Below, one piece after another: positions 41,384 through 50,038 of a DNA stretch of 64,000 bases (positions are counted from its first letter, which is position 1; each line of letters starts with the position of its first letter). Both the position numbers and the translations under genes were made by a program. The notes under the pieces are model-generated. The model saw only the letters and a program-made list of their open reading frames with translations. It did not search any database and was not told where the DNA came from. The stretch is from CAVSIP01 sp963728075 (GTDB lineage Bacteria; Actinomycetota; Actinomycetes; JAFAQI01; DASSKL01), in NCBI GenBank assembly GCA_963728075.1, contig CAVSIP010000007.1:1-64000 (forward strand). The letters run 5' to 3'.

Positions 41384-41394
41384 GTAACTGTTAC
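41384..41394. promoter_or_regulatory. Palindromic operator GTAAC-T-GTTAC
   Basis: Perfect 5-base arms around one base, in the divergent region 30 bases from the TetR start and 42 bases from the reductase start. A typical position for a TetR binding site. Confidence 0.55.
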
Positions 41395-41435
41395 TCGTAG
41401 TCACGGACAGATCAGACCCGCGCCGTCGAGGAGAT

Positions 41436-42533
41436 GTGGTGGTCGAGCACGGGCTGTGGGGTCGCATGCGGCGGACCGCCGCTGCGCTGACGACGCCGCT
41501 GCTGCCCGACGACTACACGCAGTTGTTGAACCCGCTGTGGTCGGCTCGGGAGCTCCGCGGAGAGGTCGTCGACGTGGTGCCGGAGACGGCGGATGCGGCG
41601 ACCCTCGTCATCCGCCCAGGCTGGGGATGGTCGTTCGAGCACCTGCCCGGCCAGTACGTAGGCATCGGCGTCGACGTCGGCGGCCGATGGCACTGGCGTT
41701 CGTACTCGCTGACCTCACCAGCCGCTGCAGCCGGCGACACGATCAGCATCACGGTCAAGGCGATGCCGGAGGGGTTCCTGTCCGAGCATCTGGTGCGCGG
41801 GCTGGAGCCGGGTACGGTCGTGCGGCTCGCGCAACCGCGGGGGGAGTTCGTCCTCCCGGAGCCGCCGCCGGCGCGGATGCTGTTCTGGACCGGCGGTAGT
41901 GGCATCACACCCGTGGTGGGGATGCTCCGTACGCTCGAACGGCGTGGGCAGCTGGACGGCCCGGAAGCCCCGGACATCGTGCATCTGCATGCCACACCGA
42001 CAGTCACGGCGTTCCTGTTCCGCGACGAGCTGCACGCCCTGACGCAGCGACATGCTGCGTTGCGTCTGCACGAGAACGTCGATGACCGCGACGGCATCCT
42101 CAGCGCAGATCGCATCGACGAGGTCTGCCCGGACTGGCGGGACCGTCAGGCGTGGGTCTGCGGGCCGCCTCCGATGCTGGATGCTGCCGAGAAGCACTGG
42201 GAAGCGGCCGGTCTCCGGGACGCGCTGCACATCGAACGTTTCACTCCGGCCGGGTTCGACGCGACCGACGTCGAGGCCGGCGGGCGGGTGCGCTTCCAGG
42301 TGTCGGCGAAGGAGGCCGACGTCGACGGGGCGACGACGTTGCTCGAAGCCGGGGAGCAGCAGGGCATTGCCATGCCCTATGGCTGCCGGATGGGGATCTG
42401 CCACACCTGCGTCATCCGGCTCGTGGACGGCCAGGCTGTCGATCTGCGCACCGGAGAACACGCTGCCCAGCCGGGTGAGCTCGTCCAGACGTGTGTGTCG
42501 GCCCCGGTCGGCACCTGCACGCTCGATGTCTGA
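41436..42533 (+). CDS. Ferredoxin reductase, electron donor of the DesA3-type desaturase
   Basis: 365 residues. An FAD-binding domain (GQYVGIGVDVGGRWHWRSYS), an NAD(P)H domain (LFWTGGSGITPVVGMLR, WVCGPPPMLDAAEKHW) and a C-terminal plant-type 2Fe-2S domain with YGCRMGICHTC and the last Cys in VQTCVS. This is the Rv3230c-like partner that passes electrons from NADPH to the desaturase. The GTG at 41436 has GAGGAG five bases upstream. The desaturase gene follows after 16 bases. Confidence 0.92.
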   Translation: MVVEHGLWGRMRRTAAALTTPLLPDDYTQLLNPLWSARELRGEVVDVVPETADAATLVIRPGWGWSFEHLPGQYVGIGVDVGGRWHWRSYSLTSPAAAAGDTISITVKAMPEGFLSEHLVRGLEPGTVVRLAQPRGEFVLPEPPPARMLFWTGGSGITPVVGMLRTLERRGQLDGPEAPDIVHLHATPTVTAFLFRDELHALTQRHAALRLHENVDDRDGILSADRIDEVCPDWRDRQAWVCGPPPMLDAAEKHWEAAGLRDALHIERFTPAGFDATDVEAGGRVRFQVSAKEADVDGATTLLEAGEQQGIAMPYGCRMGICHTCVIRLVDGQAVDLRTGEHAAQPGELVQTCVSAPVGTCTLDV

Positions 42534-42549
42534 GGAGGAAACGCATCGC

Positions 42550-43674
42550 ATGGCTTGGACCGACGTGAAGGAAGCCGCGCACCTGACCGAGCAGGACGTC
42601 GAGGCGATCGGGCAGGAGCTGGACGAGCTCCGCCGTGAGATCGAGGCCTCCCGTGGGGAGGACGACGCCGCCTACATCCGTCGCCTCATCGCCATCCAGC
42701 GCCAGCTGGCGGTTGCCGGTCGGATCTCGCTGTTCGCCGGCGCCCTACCCCCGTTCTGGCTCGCTGGGACCTTGATGCTCGCGACCCACAAGATCCTGGA
42801 GAACATGGAGATCGGCCACAACGTCATGCACGGCCAGTGGGACTGGATGAACGACCCGGAGATCCACTCCAGCACCTGGGAGTGGGACACGATGATGCCG
42901 GCCGAGCAGTGGAAGCACTCGCACAACTTCGTCCACCACCAGTTCACCAACGTGCTGGGCAAGGACAAGGACGTCGGCTACGAGATCCTCCGCGTCCGTT
43001 CCGAGCAGCCCTGGCACCCCGCGAACATCGGTCAGCCGATCTACAACTTCCTGCTGGCGCTGCTGTTCCAGTGGGGTGTCGCTCTGCACGACCTCGACCT
43101 CGACGGCGTACGTGCCGGCACTAGCGAGCCGCAGGAGATGAAGCGCAAGCTCAGGGGCATCTGGGGCAAGGTGCGCCGTCAGGTCCTCAAGGACTACGTC
43201 GTGTTCCCCGCGCTGGCGGGGCCGTTCGCGCCGTTCGTGCTTACCGGCAACGCGACGGCGAACCTGATCCGGAACGTGTGGTCCTACGGCATCATCTTTT
43301 GCGGCCACTTCCCCAACGGAGCCGAGTTGTTCACGGAGGAGGAGCTCGAGGGCGAGAGCAAGGGGCAGTGGTACCTGCGCCAGATGCTCGGCGCCGCGAA
43401 CTTCACCGGCAGCAAGCTGTGGCACATCATGTCCGGCAACCTCGGCTACCAGATCGAGCACCACCTGTTCCCCGACCTGCCGAGCAGCCGGTACGCCGAG
43501 ATCGCCGAACGCGTGCAGGACCTGTGCGAGCGCTACGACATCCCGTACACGACCGGGCCGTGGCACCGGCAGTACGGCCAGGTGCTCCGAACCATTCTGC
43601 GCCTGTCGCTGCCGGGTGGCCGGCAGAGCGGGCCTGCGCCCGACCCAACCGAGCGCGATGCTGCTGCCGCTTGA
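42550..43674 (+). CDS. desA3: Acyl-CoA delta-9 desaturase, DesA3 type
   Basis: 374-residue membrane di-iron enzyme that introduces a double bond in stearoyl- or palmitoyl-CoA. Histidine boxes: GHNVMH, HSHNFVHHQFTN and QIEHHLFPDLPS. Hydrophobic spans lie at about 60-85 and 155-175 and 215-240. The ATG at 42550 follows GGAGGAA; an in-frame ATG at 42525 is also possible. Paired with its reductase and controlled by the adjacent TetR regulator, as for membrane-lipid fluidity genes. Confidence 0.92.
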   Translation: MAWTDVKEAAHLTEQDVEAIGQELDELRREIEASRGEDDAAYIRRLIAIQRQLAVAGRISLFAGALPPFWLAGTLMLATHKILENMEIGHNVMHGQWDWMNDPEIHSSTWEWDTMMPAEQWKHSHNFVHHQFTNVLGKDKDVGYEILRVRSEQPWHPANIGQPIYNFLLALLFQWGVALHDLDLDGVRAGTSEPQEMKRKLRGIWGKVRRQVLKDYVVFPALAGPFAPFVLTGNATANLIRNVWSYGIIFCGHFPNGAELFTEEELEGESKGQWYLRQMLGAANFTGSKLWHIMSGNLGYQIEHHLFPDLPSSRYAEIAERVQDLCERYDIPYTTGPWHRQYGQVLRTILRLSLPGGRQSGPAPDPTERDAAAA

Positions 43675-43717
43675 CCGCGTACTCGCGTTGACGCACACGC
43701 AGACACCGCTGGTGTGG

Positions 43718-44020
43718 TCAGGACGTGGTGGTGGCTTCCGGCCGAAGGACGAGCTGCACCGCGGCGACCTCCACCTGTGGCTCTCCTTGCACCTGGTAGG
43801 CGTCCGCGATGGTGCGTGCCAGATCCCCCTGGCGGAAAGCCTCCATGGCCTCGGGGGACTCCCAGACGTAGACAGCGCCGTGCTCACCGGTCGGGTAGCT
43901 CAGGTAGTACTTGTTCAGCAGCCCTGGCACCTGCCGGTAGCGCGGCGCCCGCTCCTGGTAGGTCGCGACCACCTGCGCATCGTCGAGCGACGATGCGAAC
44001 CGGACGATCTGCACGATCAC
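43718..44020 (-). CDS. YdhR-like mono-oxygenase-fold protein
   Basis: 100 residues with a dimeric ferredoxin-like (ABM) fold: IVQIVRFASSLDDAQVVATY, GLLNKYYLSYPTGEHGAVYV, WESPEAMEAFRQGDL. Members of this family act on quinone-like or aromatic compounds or have no known activity. It overlaps the alpha/beta hydrolase stop by 4 bases. The short gap to the desaturase contains a small ACACC-gct-GGTGT hairpin. Confidence 0.82.
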   Translation of the reverse strand: MIVQIVRFASSLDDAQVVATYQERAPRYRQVPGLLNKYYLSYPTGEHGAVYVWESPEAMEAFRQGDLARTIADAYQVQGEPQVEVAAVQLVLRPEATTTS

Positions 44021-44907
44021 CGAGAATCACCTCCATTGGGTCGAGCCGCCAACACTGTCCGGAGGATCTCCTCCATCCGTGGGATGGCGAGCAGATGCCC
44101 CTCACCTGCGCAGCGGTGCAGCACGGCGCCCGGCACCGCTGCGGCCTGCACCTCGGCGTGGTGGGCCGGCACGTTGCGGTCCGCGTCTCCCTGCCAGAAG
44201 TGCACCGGCACCCGGATGTCCTGGAGCGGGAACCCCCAGTCGCGCGCGAACAGCGCGAAGTCCTGGGCGGCTGCGCGACCTGCAGTGCGGGACGCGTGCC
44301 GCATGTCGTCGACGAACGCGTCGTGCACGTCGGTCCGCTGCAGGATCTCCCTGTCGGCGTCGGGCACCTGTTTGGCCATGCCCGCCACGAGCCGCTCCGG
44401 CCAACGGCGCCCGGCGGTGGTCATCGTCCCGAACAGCGGGACCAGCGCGACCTTCGACATCCGCGCGATGCGGTTGAACATCTGGTTGGCGGGCAACATG
44501 CCCTCCTCCGACCCCGGCTCCGCAAGCGAGCCGACGCCCGAGGGGACCGCGACCGCCGTCACGCGCTCCGGTAGCAGTGCACCGCAGACCAGCGCGTGCG
44601 GCCCGCCGCCGGAGATCCCGACCACGACGAACCGTTCGATGTCCAGGTGGTCGGCGAGCTGCGCGACGTCGTCCGCCCAGTCGACCAGCCGACGGTGCGG
44701 GTCGTACGTGCTGAGGCCGTAGCCCGGCCGGTCCGGGACCACCAGGCGCGCACCGACGGCCAGCGCGGGCCGCTCGTCGAAAGCCAGCTGCAGTCGCGAG
44801 CCGGGCGTGCCGTGGAAGGCGAAGATCGGTACGCCCTCAGGCGCTCCGAGCTCGAGCCAAGCGAGGTCGCGGCCGTCGCGCAGCCGCGTGACGCGCGTGT
44901 CCGCCAT
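44017..44907 (-). CDS. Alpha/beta hydrolase
   Basis: 296 residues. The fold signs are FAFHGTPGSRLQLAFDER, LVVPDRPGYGLST, the nucleophile elbow VVGISGGGPHALVCG (Ser), WQGDADRNVPAHHA (Asp region) and AGEGHLLAIP (catalytic His). A soluble esterase or hydrolase with unknown substrate. The ATG at 44907 is used; an in-frame ATG nine bases upstream is less well placed. Operon with the YdhR-like gene. Confidence 0.87.
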   Translation of the reverse strand: MADTRVTRLRDGRDLAWLELGAPEGVPIFAFHGTPGSRLQLAFDERPALAVGARLVVPDRPGYGLSTYDPHRRLVDWADDVAQLADHLDIERFVVVGISGGGPHALVCGALLPERVTAVAVPSGVGSLAEPGSEEGMLPANQMFNRIARMSKVALVPLFGTMTTAGRRWPERLVAGMAKQVPDADREILQRTDVHDAFVDDMRHASRTAGRAAAQDFALFARDWGFPLQDIRVPVHFWQGDADRNVPAHHAEVQAAAVPGAVLHRCAGEGHLLAIPRMEEILRTVLAARPNGGDSR

Positions 44908-45006
44908 GGGCGGCAACCTACGCTCATCCGCTGGCGAGCGTCACCAGTGCGCACCCTCTCCGGCCGGTACGGTCGGGTTGCTGGCGGCGCGGGATGGAGG
45001 ATCACC

Positions 45007-45597
45007 TTGGGCAGGCTGTGGCTGATCCGGCACGGCGCGACCGCGTGGAGCGAGACCGGCCGCCACACCGGTCTGACGGACCTGCCGCTGACCGAGGCCG
45101 GCCACCGCCAGGCCGAATCTCTGGGGCGAGAGCTCGCGGGCGTGGCCTTCGCTGCGGTGCTCACCAGCCCCCTGCAGCGCGCCCACGAGACCGCCCGGAT
45201 CGCCGGGCTGCACCAGGCGCAGGTCGAGCCCGGACTCGCCGAGTGGGACTACGGCGGGTACGAAGGGCTCACCACCGCGGAGATCTCCGCCCGCCTCGGC
45301 CGGCCGTGGACGGTGTTCGCCGACGGGGTGGTGGCGGGACACTCGCCGGGGGAGACGCTTGCCGACGTGGCCGCACGTGCCCGGGCGGTGCTCGACCGTG
45401 TCCGGCCGGTGCTCGGGCACGGGGACGTCGCTCTCGTCGGCCACGGCCACCAGCTGCGGGTGCTCGCGGCGGCGTACCTCGACCTGGCTCCCGCGCAGGC
45501 GGCGAAGCTGCTGCTCGGTGCGGGCTCGTTGAGCCGGCTCGGATCGGAGCACGGCGTGCCCGCCATCGAGCTCTGGAACCACGTCCCGTCGACCTGA
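45007..45597 (+). CDS. Histidine phosphatase family protein
   Basis: 196 residues. The RHG motif is LWLIRHGATAWSETGRHTGL, the second half has SPLQRAHETARIAG, GLAEWDYGGYEGLT and the second catalytic His in VALVGHGHQLRVLAAA. This is a phosphoglycerate-mutase-like phosphatase; the substrate is unknown, with small phosphomonoesters likely. Start TTG at 45007 is supported by GGAGG six bases upstream. No ATG or GTG lies close to the domain. Confidence 0.87.
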   Translation: MGRLWLIRHGATAWSETGRHTGLTDLPLTEAGHRQAESLGRELAGVAFAAVLTSPLQRAHETARIAGLHQAQVEPGLAEWDYGGYEGLTTAEISARLGRPWTVFADGVVAGHSPGETLADVAARARAVLDRVRPVLGHGDVALVGHGHQLRVLAAAYLDLAPAQAAKLLLGAGSLSRLGSEHGVPAIELWNHVPST

Positions 45598-45625
45598 CCG
45601 CTGTGCACGAGAGGCGGCCGCCGGG

Positions 45626-46354
45626 TCACGTGAGGGCGTGCACCACGGCCGCCAGCGCGGTGAGCCCGGCGAACAGCAGCACCGCCGGGCGGAGCCAGCC
45701 GCGGTCGAGGAAGCGGTGCAGGCGCCGCCCGGCGACCGAGCCCGCCACCACCACCGGCGCGAGGCCCAGGCCCAGCAGCAGCTGGTCCACCCCGATCTGC
45801 TGCGCGGCCCCCAGCGTACCTAGTGACAGCACCGTGCCGAACGCGAACGACGCCGCCAGCGTGGAGCGCATGGTCGGGCCCGGCGCGTGCTGGTACAGCA
45901 GTGCGAGGGGTGGACCGCCGATCCCGGCGGACGTACCGGTGACGCCGGAGACCAGCCCCGCGGCGACCTGGCTGTGCCGGCTGACGTGCAGCGGCGGTGA
46001 GGCGACGCTCGCCGCCACCAGTGCCAGCACGATGGCCCCCGCGACGGCCTGCAGGACGGAGGTCGAGACCGAGGCGACGATCCACGCCCCGACGATCGCG
46101 CCCGGCACCCGTCCCAGGACGATCCACCCGACCCCGGCCCAGTCGAGGGCGTGCCGCTCGTAGCGGGCCATGCCGAGCGAGATCGGGACACCGAGCACGA
46201 CCACGGTCACCGGCAGTGCCGCCGGCAGCACCAGCGCGAGAATCGGAACGGTGACGAGGTTCATGCCGAACCCCAGCGATCCCTGCAGGGTCGCGCCGAT
46301 GGCGGTCGCCGTGACGGCAGCTGCCACGACTCCCAGCGTCAGGTCCACGGGCAC
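45626..46354 (-). CDS. TSUP (TauE/SafE) family transporter
   Basis: 242 residues and about eight transmembrane helices. Family features: IGATLQGSLGFGMNLVTVPI near the start and SGVTGTSAGIGGPPLALLYQ in the middle, the two conserved half-repeats. Such proteins export sulfite, sulfoacetate or related organosulfur anions. Converges with the phosphatase gene through a 28-base gap in which the stops lie in TGACC and GGTCA. Confidence 0.87.
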   Translation of the reverse strand: MPVDLTLGVVAAAVTATAIGATLQGSLGFGMNLVTVPILALVLPAALPVTVVVLGVPISLGMARYERHALDWAGVGWIVLGRVPGAIVGAWIVASVSTSVLQAVAGAIVLALVAASVASPPLHVSRHSQVAAGLVSGVTGTSAGIGGPPLALLYQHAPGPTMRSTLAASFAFGTVLSLGTLGAAQQIGVDQLLLGLGLAPVVVAGSVAGRRLHRFLDRGWLRPAVLLFAGLTALAAVVHALT

Positions 46355-46390
46355 TTCCTAGCCCACGGGCAGCCCCGTGCCCGAACCCGC

Positions 46391-46831
46391 TCAGGTCGAG
46401 GCGGGCGCAGCCGGGTCGGCGACCAGCCGGCGCTCCAGCTCGCGCACCGCGGCACGCAGCAGCTCGTGGTCGGCGGGCGTGAAAGGAGCCGGTCGCCGGG
46501 AGGACGTGATGCTCACGACGCCCCACGGCGCACCGCCGACCCGGATGACCGCGGACACGCTGGACTCGGCGGCGGCGGCCAGGACGGCCACCCGGCTGTC
46601 CGGGTTGAGGAAGTGCGCCCACAGGTCGTCGAGCACCACCAGGTCAGCGCCGTTCCGCAGCACGAGATCCGTGTACGACCCGGCGCGCGGGACGTGGCGA
46701 CGGGCGCGGCCGGTCACCTTGCCGCCCACGCTCAGGATGTCCAGGTCGGCCTCGTTGGCCCGCACGATCCAGGCCGTGTCCGCACCGGTCAGCACGCGAA
46801 CGCGCTCCAGGACGTCCTCCGCCCACTGCAT
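46391..46831 (-). CDS. GAF-domain protein
   Basis: 146 residues, essentially one GAF domain: DVLERVRVLTGADTAWIVRA at the start, GSYTDLVLRNGADLVVLDDL in the middle and AVIRVGGAPWGVVSITSSRR then FTPADHELLRAAVRELERRL at the end. It may sense a small ligand; no output domain is attached. ATG 46831 chosen at the domain boundary. The gene ends 36 bases from the TSUP gene start, so they may form one operon. Confidence 0.78.
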   Translation of the reverse strand: MQWAEDVLERVRVLTGADTAWIVRANEADLDILSVGGKVTGRARRHVPRAGSYTDLVLRNGADLVVLDDLWAHFLNPDSRVAVLAAAAESSVSAVIRVGGAPWGVVSITSSRRPAPFTPADHELLRAAVRELERRLVADPAAPAST

Positions 46832-46982
46832 GCCAGCCCCTGTCCGTACCGCTTCCGCGGCCCGCCGAGAGGGCTCCAGCCAAGCAGCGGAGGCACCGTA
46901 CGGCGCAGTGCCGGAAGGTGCGTACCGGAGTGGCGTAGGTCCTCGTCGCAGGCAGTGACGCCGCCGCTGGTTGACTGCCGGT

Positions 46983-47423
46983 ATGCCTCTCGACGGAACG
47001 TACGAACCGAGCACGTGGGACTGGGTACGCGAGCAGGTCGAGCGCTACGAGGCGTCCGGCGGCACCGAGGCGACGACCCTGATGGACACCGGGATGCCCG
47101 TCGTCATCGTGACGAACCGGGGCGTCCGCACCGGCAAGCTGCGCAAGACTCCGGTGATGCGCGTCGAGCACGAAGGCGCCTACGCCATGGTGGCGTCGAA
47201 GGGTGGCGCGCCCGAGCATCCGGCCTGGTACCACAACGTCAAGGCCCACCCCGAGGTCGAGCTGCAGGACGGGGCGGACCGGTGGGACATGCGTGCGCGC
47301 GAGCTCAGCGGTGACGAGCGCGCCGCGTGGTGGGAGCGCGCCGTCGCCGCCTACCCTCCGTACGCGGAGTACCAGGAGCGCACCGACCGGCTCATCCCGG
47401 TCTTCGTCCTCGAGCGCACCTGA
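46983..47423 (+). CDS. Deazaflavin (F420)-dependent nitroreductase, DDN family
   Basis: 146 residues. The split-barrel flavin fold is shown by YEPSTWDWVREQVERYEASG, MPVVIVTNRGVRTGKLRKTP and the conserved VASKGGAPEHPAWYHNVKAH. The family uses F420H2 in actinomycetes, for example in quinone reduction or nitro-compound activation. The presence of this gene implies F420 in the cell. Single gene with its own promoter; the DinB gene follows after 49 bases. Confidence 0.9.
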   Translation: MPLDGTYEPSTWDWVREQVERYEASGGTEATTLMDTGMPVVIVTNRGVRTGKLRKTPVMRVEHEGAYAMVASKGGAPEHPAWYHNVKAHPEVELQDGADRWDMRARELSGDERAAWWERAVAAYPPYAEYQERTDRLIPVFVLERT

Positions 47424-47472
47424 CGCGGGCAAACTATTGACGCAGCCTGTGTCACTAACTACGGTCGCGGCC

Positions 47473-48048
47473 ATGCCTGCTGACGGCACCACGGTCCTCG
47501 ACAGCCTGCGGCGGCGGATGCGTGCGATGCACTCCCTCTGGGAGGACGCGGTCGCGTCCATGTCGCTCGAGCAGGTGAACCACGTCGAGCGGCCGGGCGT
47601 GCTGCCCATCGCCTTCTCGCTGTTCCACTTCACCCAGATCGAGGACGGCTCGGTCACCATGCTGGGCGGCCCGGGGATGGTCCACGACGACGCCTGGGCG
47701 CACCGGCTCGGCCTCGGGGTGAACGACCACGGCAAGCACCGCACGGTGGAGGAGATGGTCGCCCAGCGGATCGGCGACTACGACGCCTACCGCGAGTACC
47801 AGGCGGCCGTGTTCGCCAAGACCGAGCGGTGGCTCGCCGACCTGGAGGGCCCGGCCCTGCACGACGTCGTCGTCGGCCGGCCGTTCCCACCGCAGATCGC
47901 CTCCACCTACAGCGCGCGGGTGGCCACCGAGGCCGGCATCACGCGCCTCGACGGGATCGAGTGCTGGGTCTACCAGCACGGGCTGCGGCACATGGGGGAG
48001 ATCGAGCACGCCCGGGCCCTCGTGGGCCTGCGGGGCATGACCTCGTGA
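47473..48048 (+). CDS. DinB-superfamily protein
   Basis: 191 residues of four-helix-bundle type: RRMRAMHSLWEDAVASMSLE, FSLFHFTQIEDGSV with a His-containing metal-binding site, and GLRHMGEIEHARAL near the C-terminus with the other His. Such proteins are metal-dependent thiol transferases or mycothiol S-transferases in actinomycetes. GTGA overlap with the SRPBCC gene shows coupling. Confidence 0.82.
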   Translation: MPADGTTVLDSLRRRMRAMHSLWEDAVASMSLEQVNHVERPGVLPIAFSLFHFTQIEDGSVTMLGGPGMVHDDAWAHRLGLGVNDHGKHRTVEEMVAQRIGDYDAYREYQAAVFAKTERWLADLEGPALHDVVVGRPFPPQIASTYSARVATEAGITRLDGIECWVYQHGLRHMGEIEHARALVGLRGMTS

Positions 48049-48449
48049 CCGCGACGCGGGCGACGGTGCGCCGCGAGGTCCGCATCGCCCGCCCCCCGGC
48101 GGAGGTCTGGGCGTACGTCGGTGACCCCGGCCGGCTCGCCGAGTGGTGGCCGGGCATCACGTCGTGCACGGTCGACGGCAGCTCGCGCGTCATCACGACC
48201 GGCAGCGGCCTGCCGATCCCCGAGCAGATCCTCACCGTCGACCCGCTGCAGCGCCGGTTCCAGTACCGGATCACCGGCTCGCTGTTCCGCGAGCACCTGT
48301 CGAGCATCGACGTCATCGACCTCGAGGACGGCAGCTCGCTCGTGGTCTACGCCGTCGACGCTGAGCCGTCGACGATGGCGCTGGTCATCGGCGGTGCCGC
48401 CGGCAACGCGTTGCTGCACCTGCGCGACCTCCTGGAAGGAACCCGCTGA
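48045..48449 (+). CDS. SRPBCC-family protein
   Basis: 134 residues. It has the START-like fold: REVRIARPPAEVWAYVGDPG, RLAEWWPGITSCTVDG, RFQYRITGSLFREHLSSIDV, ALVIGGAAGNALLHLRDLLE. A ligand-binding or cyclase/aromatase-like role is possible. It sits between DinB and sulfatase genes and overlaps both, so it is in a three-gene coupled run. Confidence 0.85.
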   Translation: MTATRATVRREVRIARPPAEVWAYVGDPGRLAEWWPGITSCTVDGSSRVITTGSGLPIPEQILTVDPLQRRFQYRITGSLFREHLSSIDVIDLEDGSSLVVYAVDAEPSTMALVIGGAAGNALLHLRDLLEGTR

Positions 48450-49996
48450 TGGGCCGACGCAAGATCCTGCTGGTGACCACGGACCAGCAGCGGTACGACA
48501 CCCTTGGCTGCAACGGCGGTCAGCTCGCCCGCACGCCGGTGGTCGACCGGCTCGCCGCGAGTGGCGTCCGGTACGAGCGGGCCCACCCGCAGTCGGTGGT
48601 CTGCATGCCCTCGCGGTCCACCATCCTCACCGGGCAGCACCCCTCCACCCACGGTGTCTGGATGAACGGCGTGCCGCTGCCGGTGGACGCACCGTCGGTG
48701 GCCGCGCTGCTGCGCGAGGCCGGCTACCGGACCGCGCTGGTGGGCAAGGCGCACTTCGAGCCCTACCTCGACCCGTTCCTGCGCTTCGCCGAGAACGCGC
48801 TGTCCCGTACGGGGACGGTGCCGTCCGGCGGTGCGCACCGCGGGTTCGAGCACCTGGAGTTCGCCACTCACGGGTCCGTCGGGCCGCTGCACTACGCCCG
48901 CTGGCTGGCCGCCGAGCACCCGGACGCGGTCGGCATGTTCTACCAGACCCTCGACAGCGCCATGCAGGTCAACGCGGCGGGCGGCGGCGACACGGGTGCA
49001 CCGCAGGTGAAGGTCAACCCCATTCCCCGCGAGTGGTACCACACCGACTGGGTCGCCGAGCGCACGATCGCCTGGCTGGACTCCCTCGACGCGGCTGACG
49101 ACTGGTTCTGCTGGATGTCCTTCCCGGACCCGCACCACCCGTGGGACCCGCCGCAGTCGGAGGTCGGGCGGGTCGACTGGCGCGACGTCCCGTTGCCGGC
49201 CGGCTACCCGGACAGTCGCGCGGAGCGGGAGGCGATCCTCGACGCCAAGCCCCGGCACTGGCGGCTGTGGTACGAGGGCACGCTGGTGTCGAACTACGAG
49301 GCGCCTGCCGACTGGGTGCCCGCGACGCTGACACCCGACCAGGTACGCGAGGTGAACGCGCGCAACGCGGTCGAGTGCGAGCTCATCGACGAGGCCCTGG
49401 GACGGGTGCTCGCCCGCATCGACGAGCACGGCTGGGGCGAGGACGTGGACGTCTTCTTCACCACGGACCACGGCGAGCTCCAGGGCGACTTCGGCCTGCT
49501 GTTCAAGGGTCCGTACCACGTCGACTCGCTCATGCGCCTGCCCCTCGTGTGGCGCCCCGCGGCATCGGCCGCGCGCCGGCCGGCGGTCGTGTCCCAGCCG
49601 GTCGGCCTGGTCGACCTGGCGCCGACGTTCTGTGCCGTCGCCGGGCTGCCCGTACCGGACTGGATGCAGGGCAGCCCACTGCCCAGCGACGACGCCGACG
49701 CGCAGCGCCGCGGGTTCGAGCGCGTCCTCACCGAGTGGGACAGCGAGCTGTTCGGCGTCGACGTGCACCTGCGGACGATCACCCGCGACCGGTGGGTGTG
49801 CACGGCGTACGCCCCGGGCACCGTGCACGACGGCACCGAGGGTGAGCTCTACGACCTCGTCGAGGACCCGCTGCAGCGCGTCAACCTCTGGGACGACGCC
49901 GGGCACCGCGGCGTGCGGGACGACCTGGTCGCCGACCTGCGCGACCACGCTCCCCCGGTCCGGTCGCGCCGCCTGCTGCTGGAAGCGCCGGTCTGA
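48449..49996 (+). CDS. Sulfatase (type I, formylglycine-dependent)
   Basis: 515 residues. N-terminal metal-binding part KILLVTTDQQRYDTLG, the maturation motif VVCMPSRSTILTGQHPS (CxPSR: Cys becomes formylglycine), VGKAHFEPYLDP and FFTTDHGELQGDF with further metal ligands. Hydrolyses sulfate esters of sugars or aromatics. No signal peptide is seen, so it should be cytosolic. Its start overlaps the SRPBCC stop (TGATG). Formylglycine-generating enzyme must be encoded elsewhere. Confidence 0.92.
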   Translation: MGRRKILLVTTDQQRYDTLGCNGGQLARTPVVDRLAASGVRYERAHPQSVVCMPSRSTILTGQHPSTHGVWMNGVPLPVDAPSVAALLREAGYRTALVGKAHFEPYLDPFLRFAENALSRTGTVPSGGAHRGFEHLEFATHGSVGPLHYARWLAAEHPDAVGMFYQTLDSAMQVNAAGGGDTGAPQVKVNPIPREWYHTDWVAERTIAWLDSLDAADDWFCWMSFPDPHHPWDPPQSEVGRVDWRDVPLPAGYPDSRAEREAILDAKPRHWRLWYEGTLVSNYEAPADWVPATLTPDQVREVNARNAVECELIDEALGRVLARIDEHGWGEDVDVFFTTDHGELQGDFGLLFKGPYHVDSLMRLPLVWRPAASAARRPAVVSQPVGLVDLAPTFCAVAGLPVPDWMQGSPLPSDDADAQRRGFERVLTEWDSELFGVDVHLRTITRDRWVCTAYAPGTVHDGTEGELYDLVEDPLQRVNLWDDAGHRGVRDDLVADLRDHAPPVRSRRLLLEAPV

Positions 49997-50038
49997 CCGG
50001 CGCCCCGCGATCTTCAGGTCGGCTTCCGCGAGGCCGAC

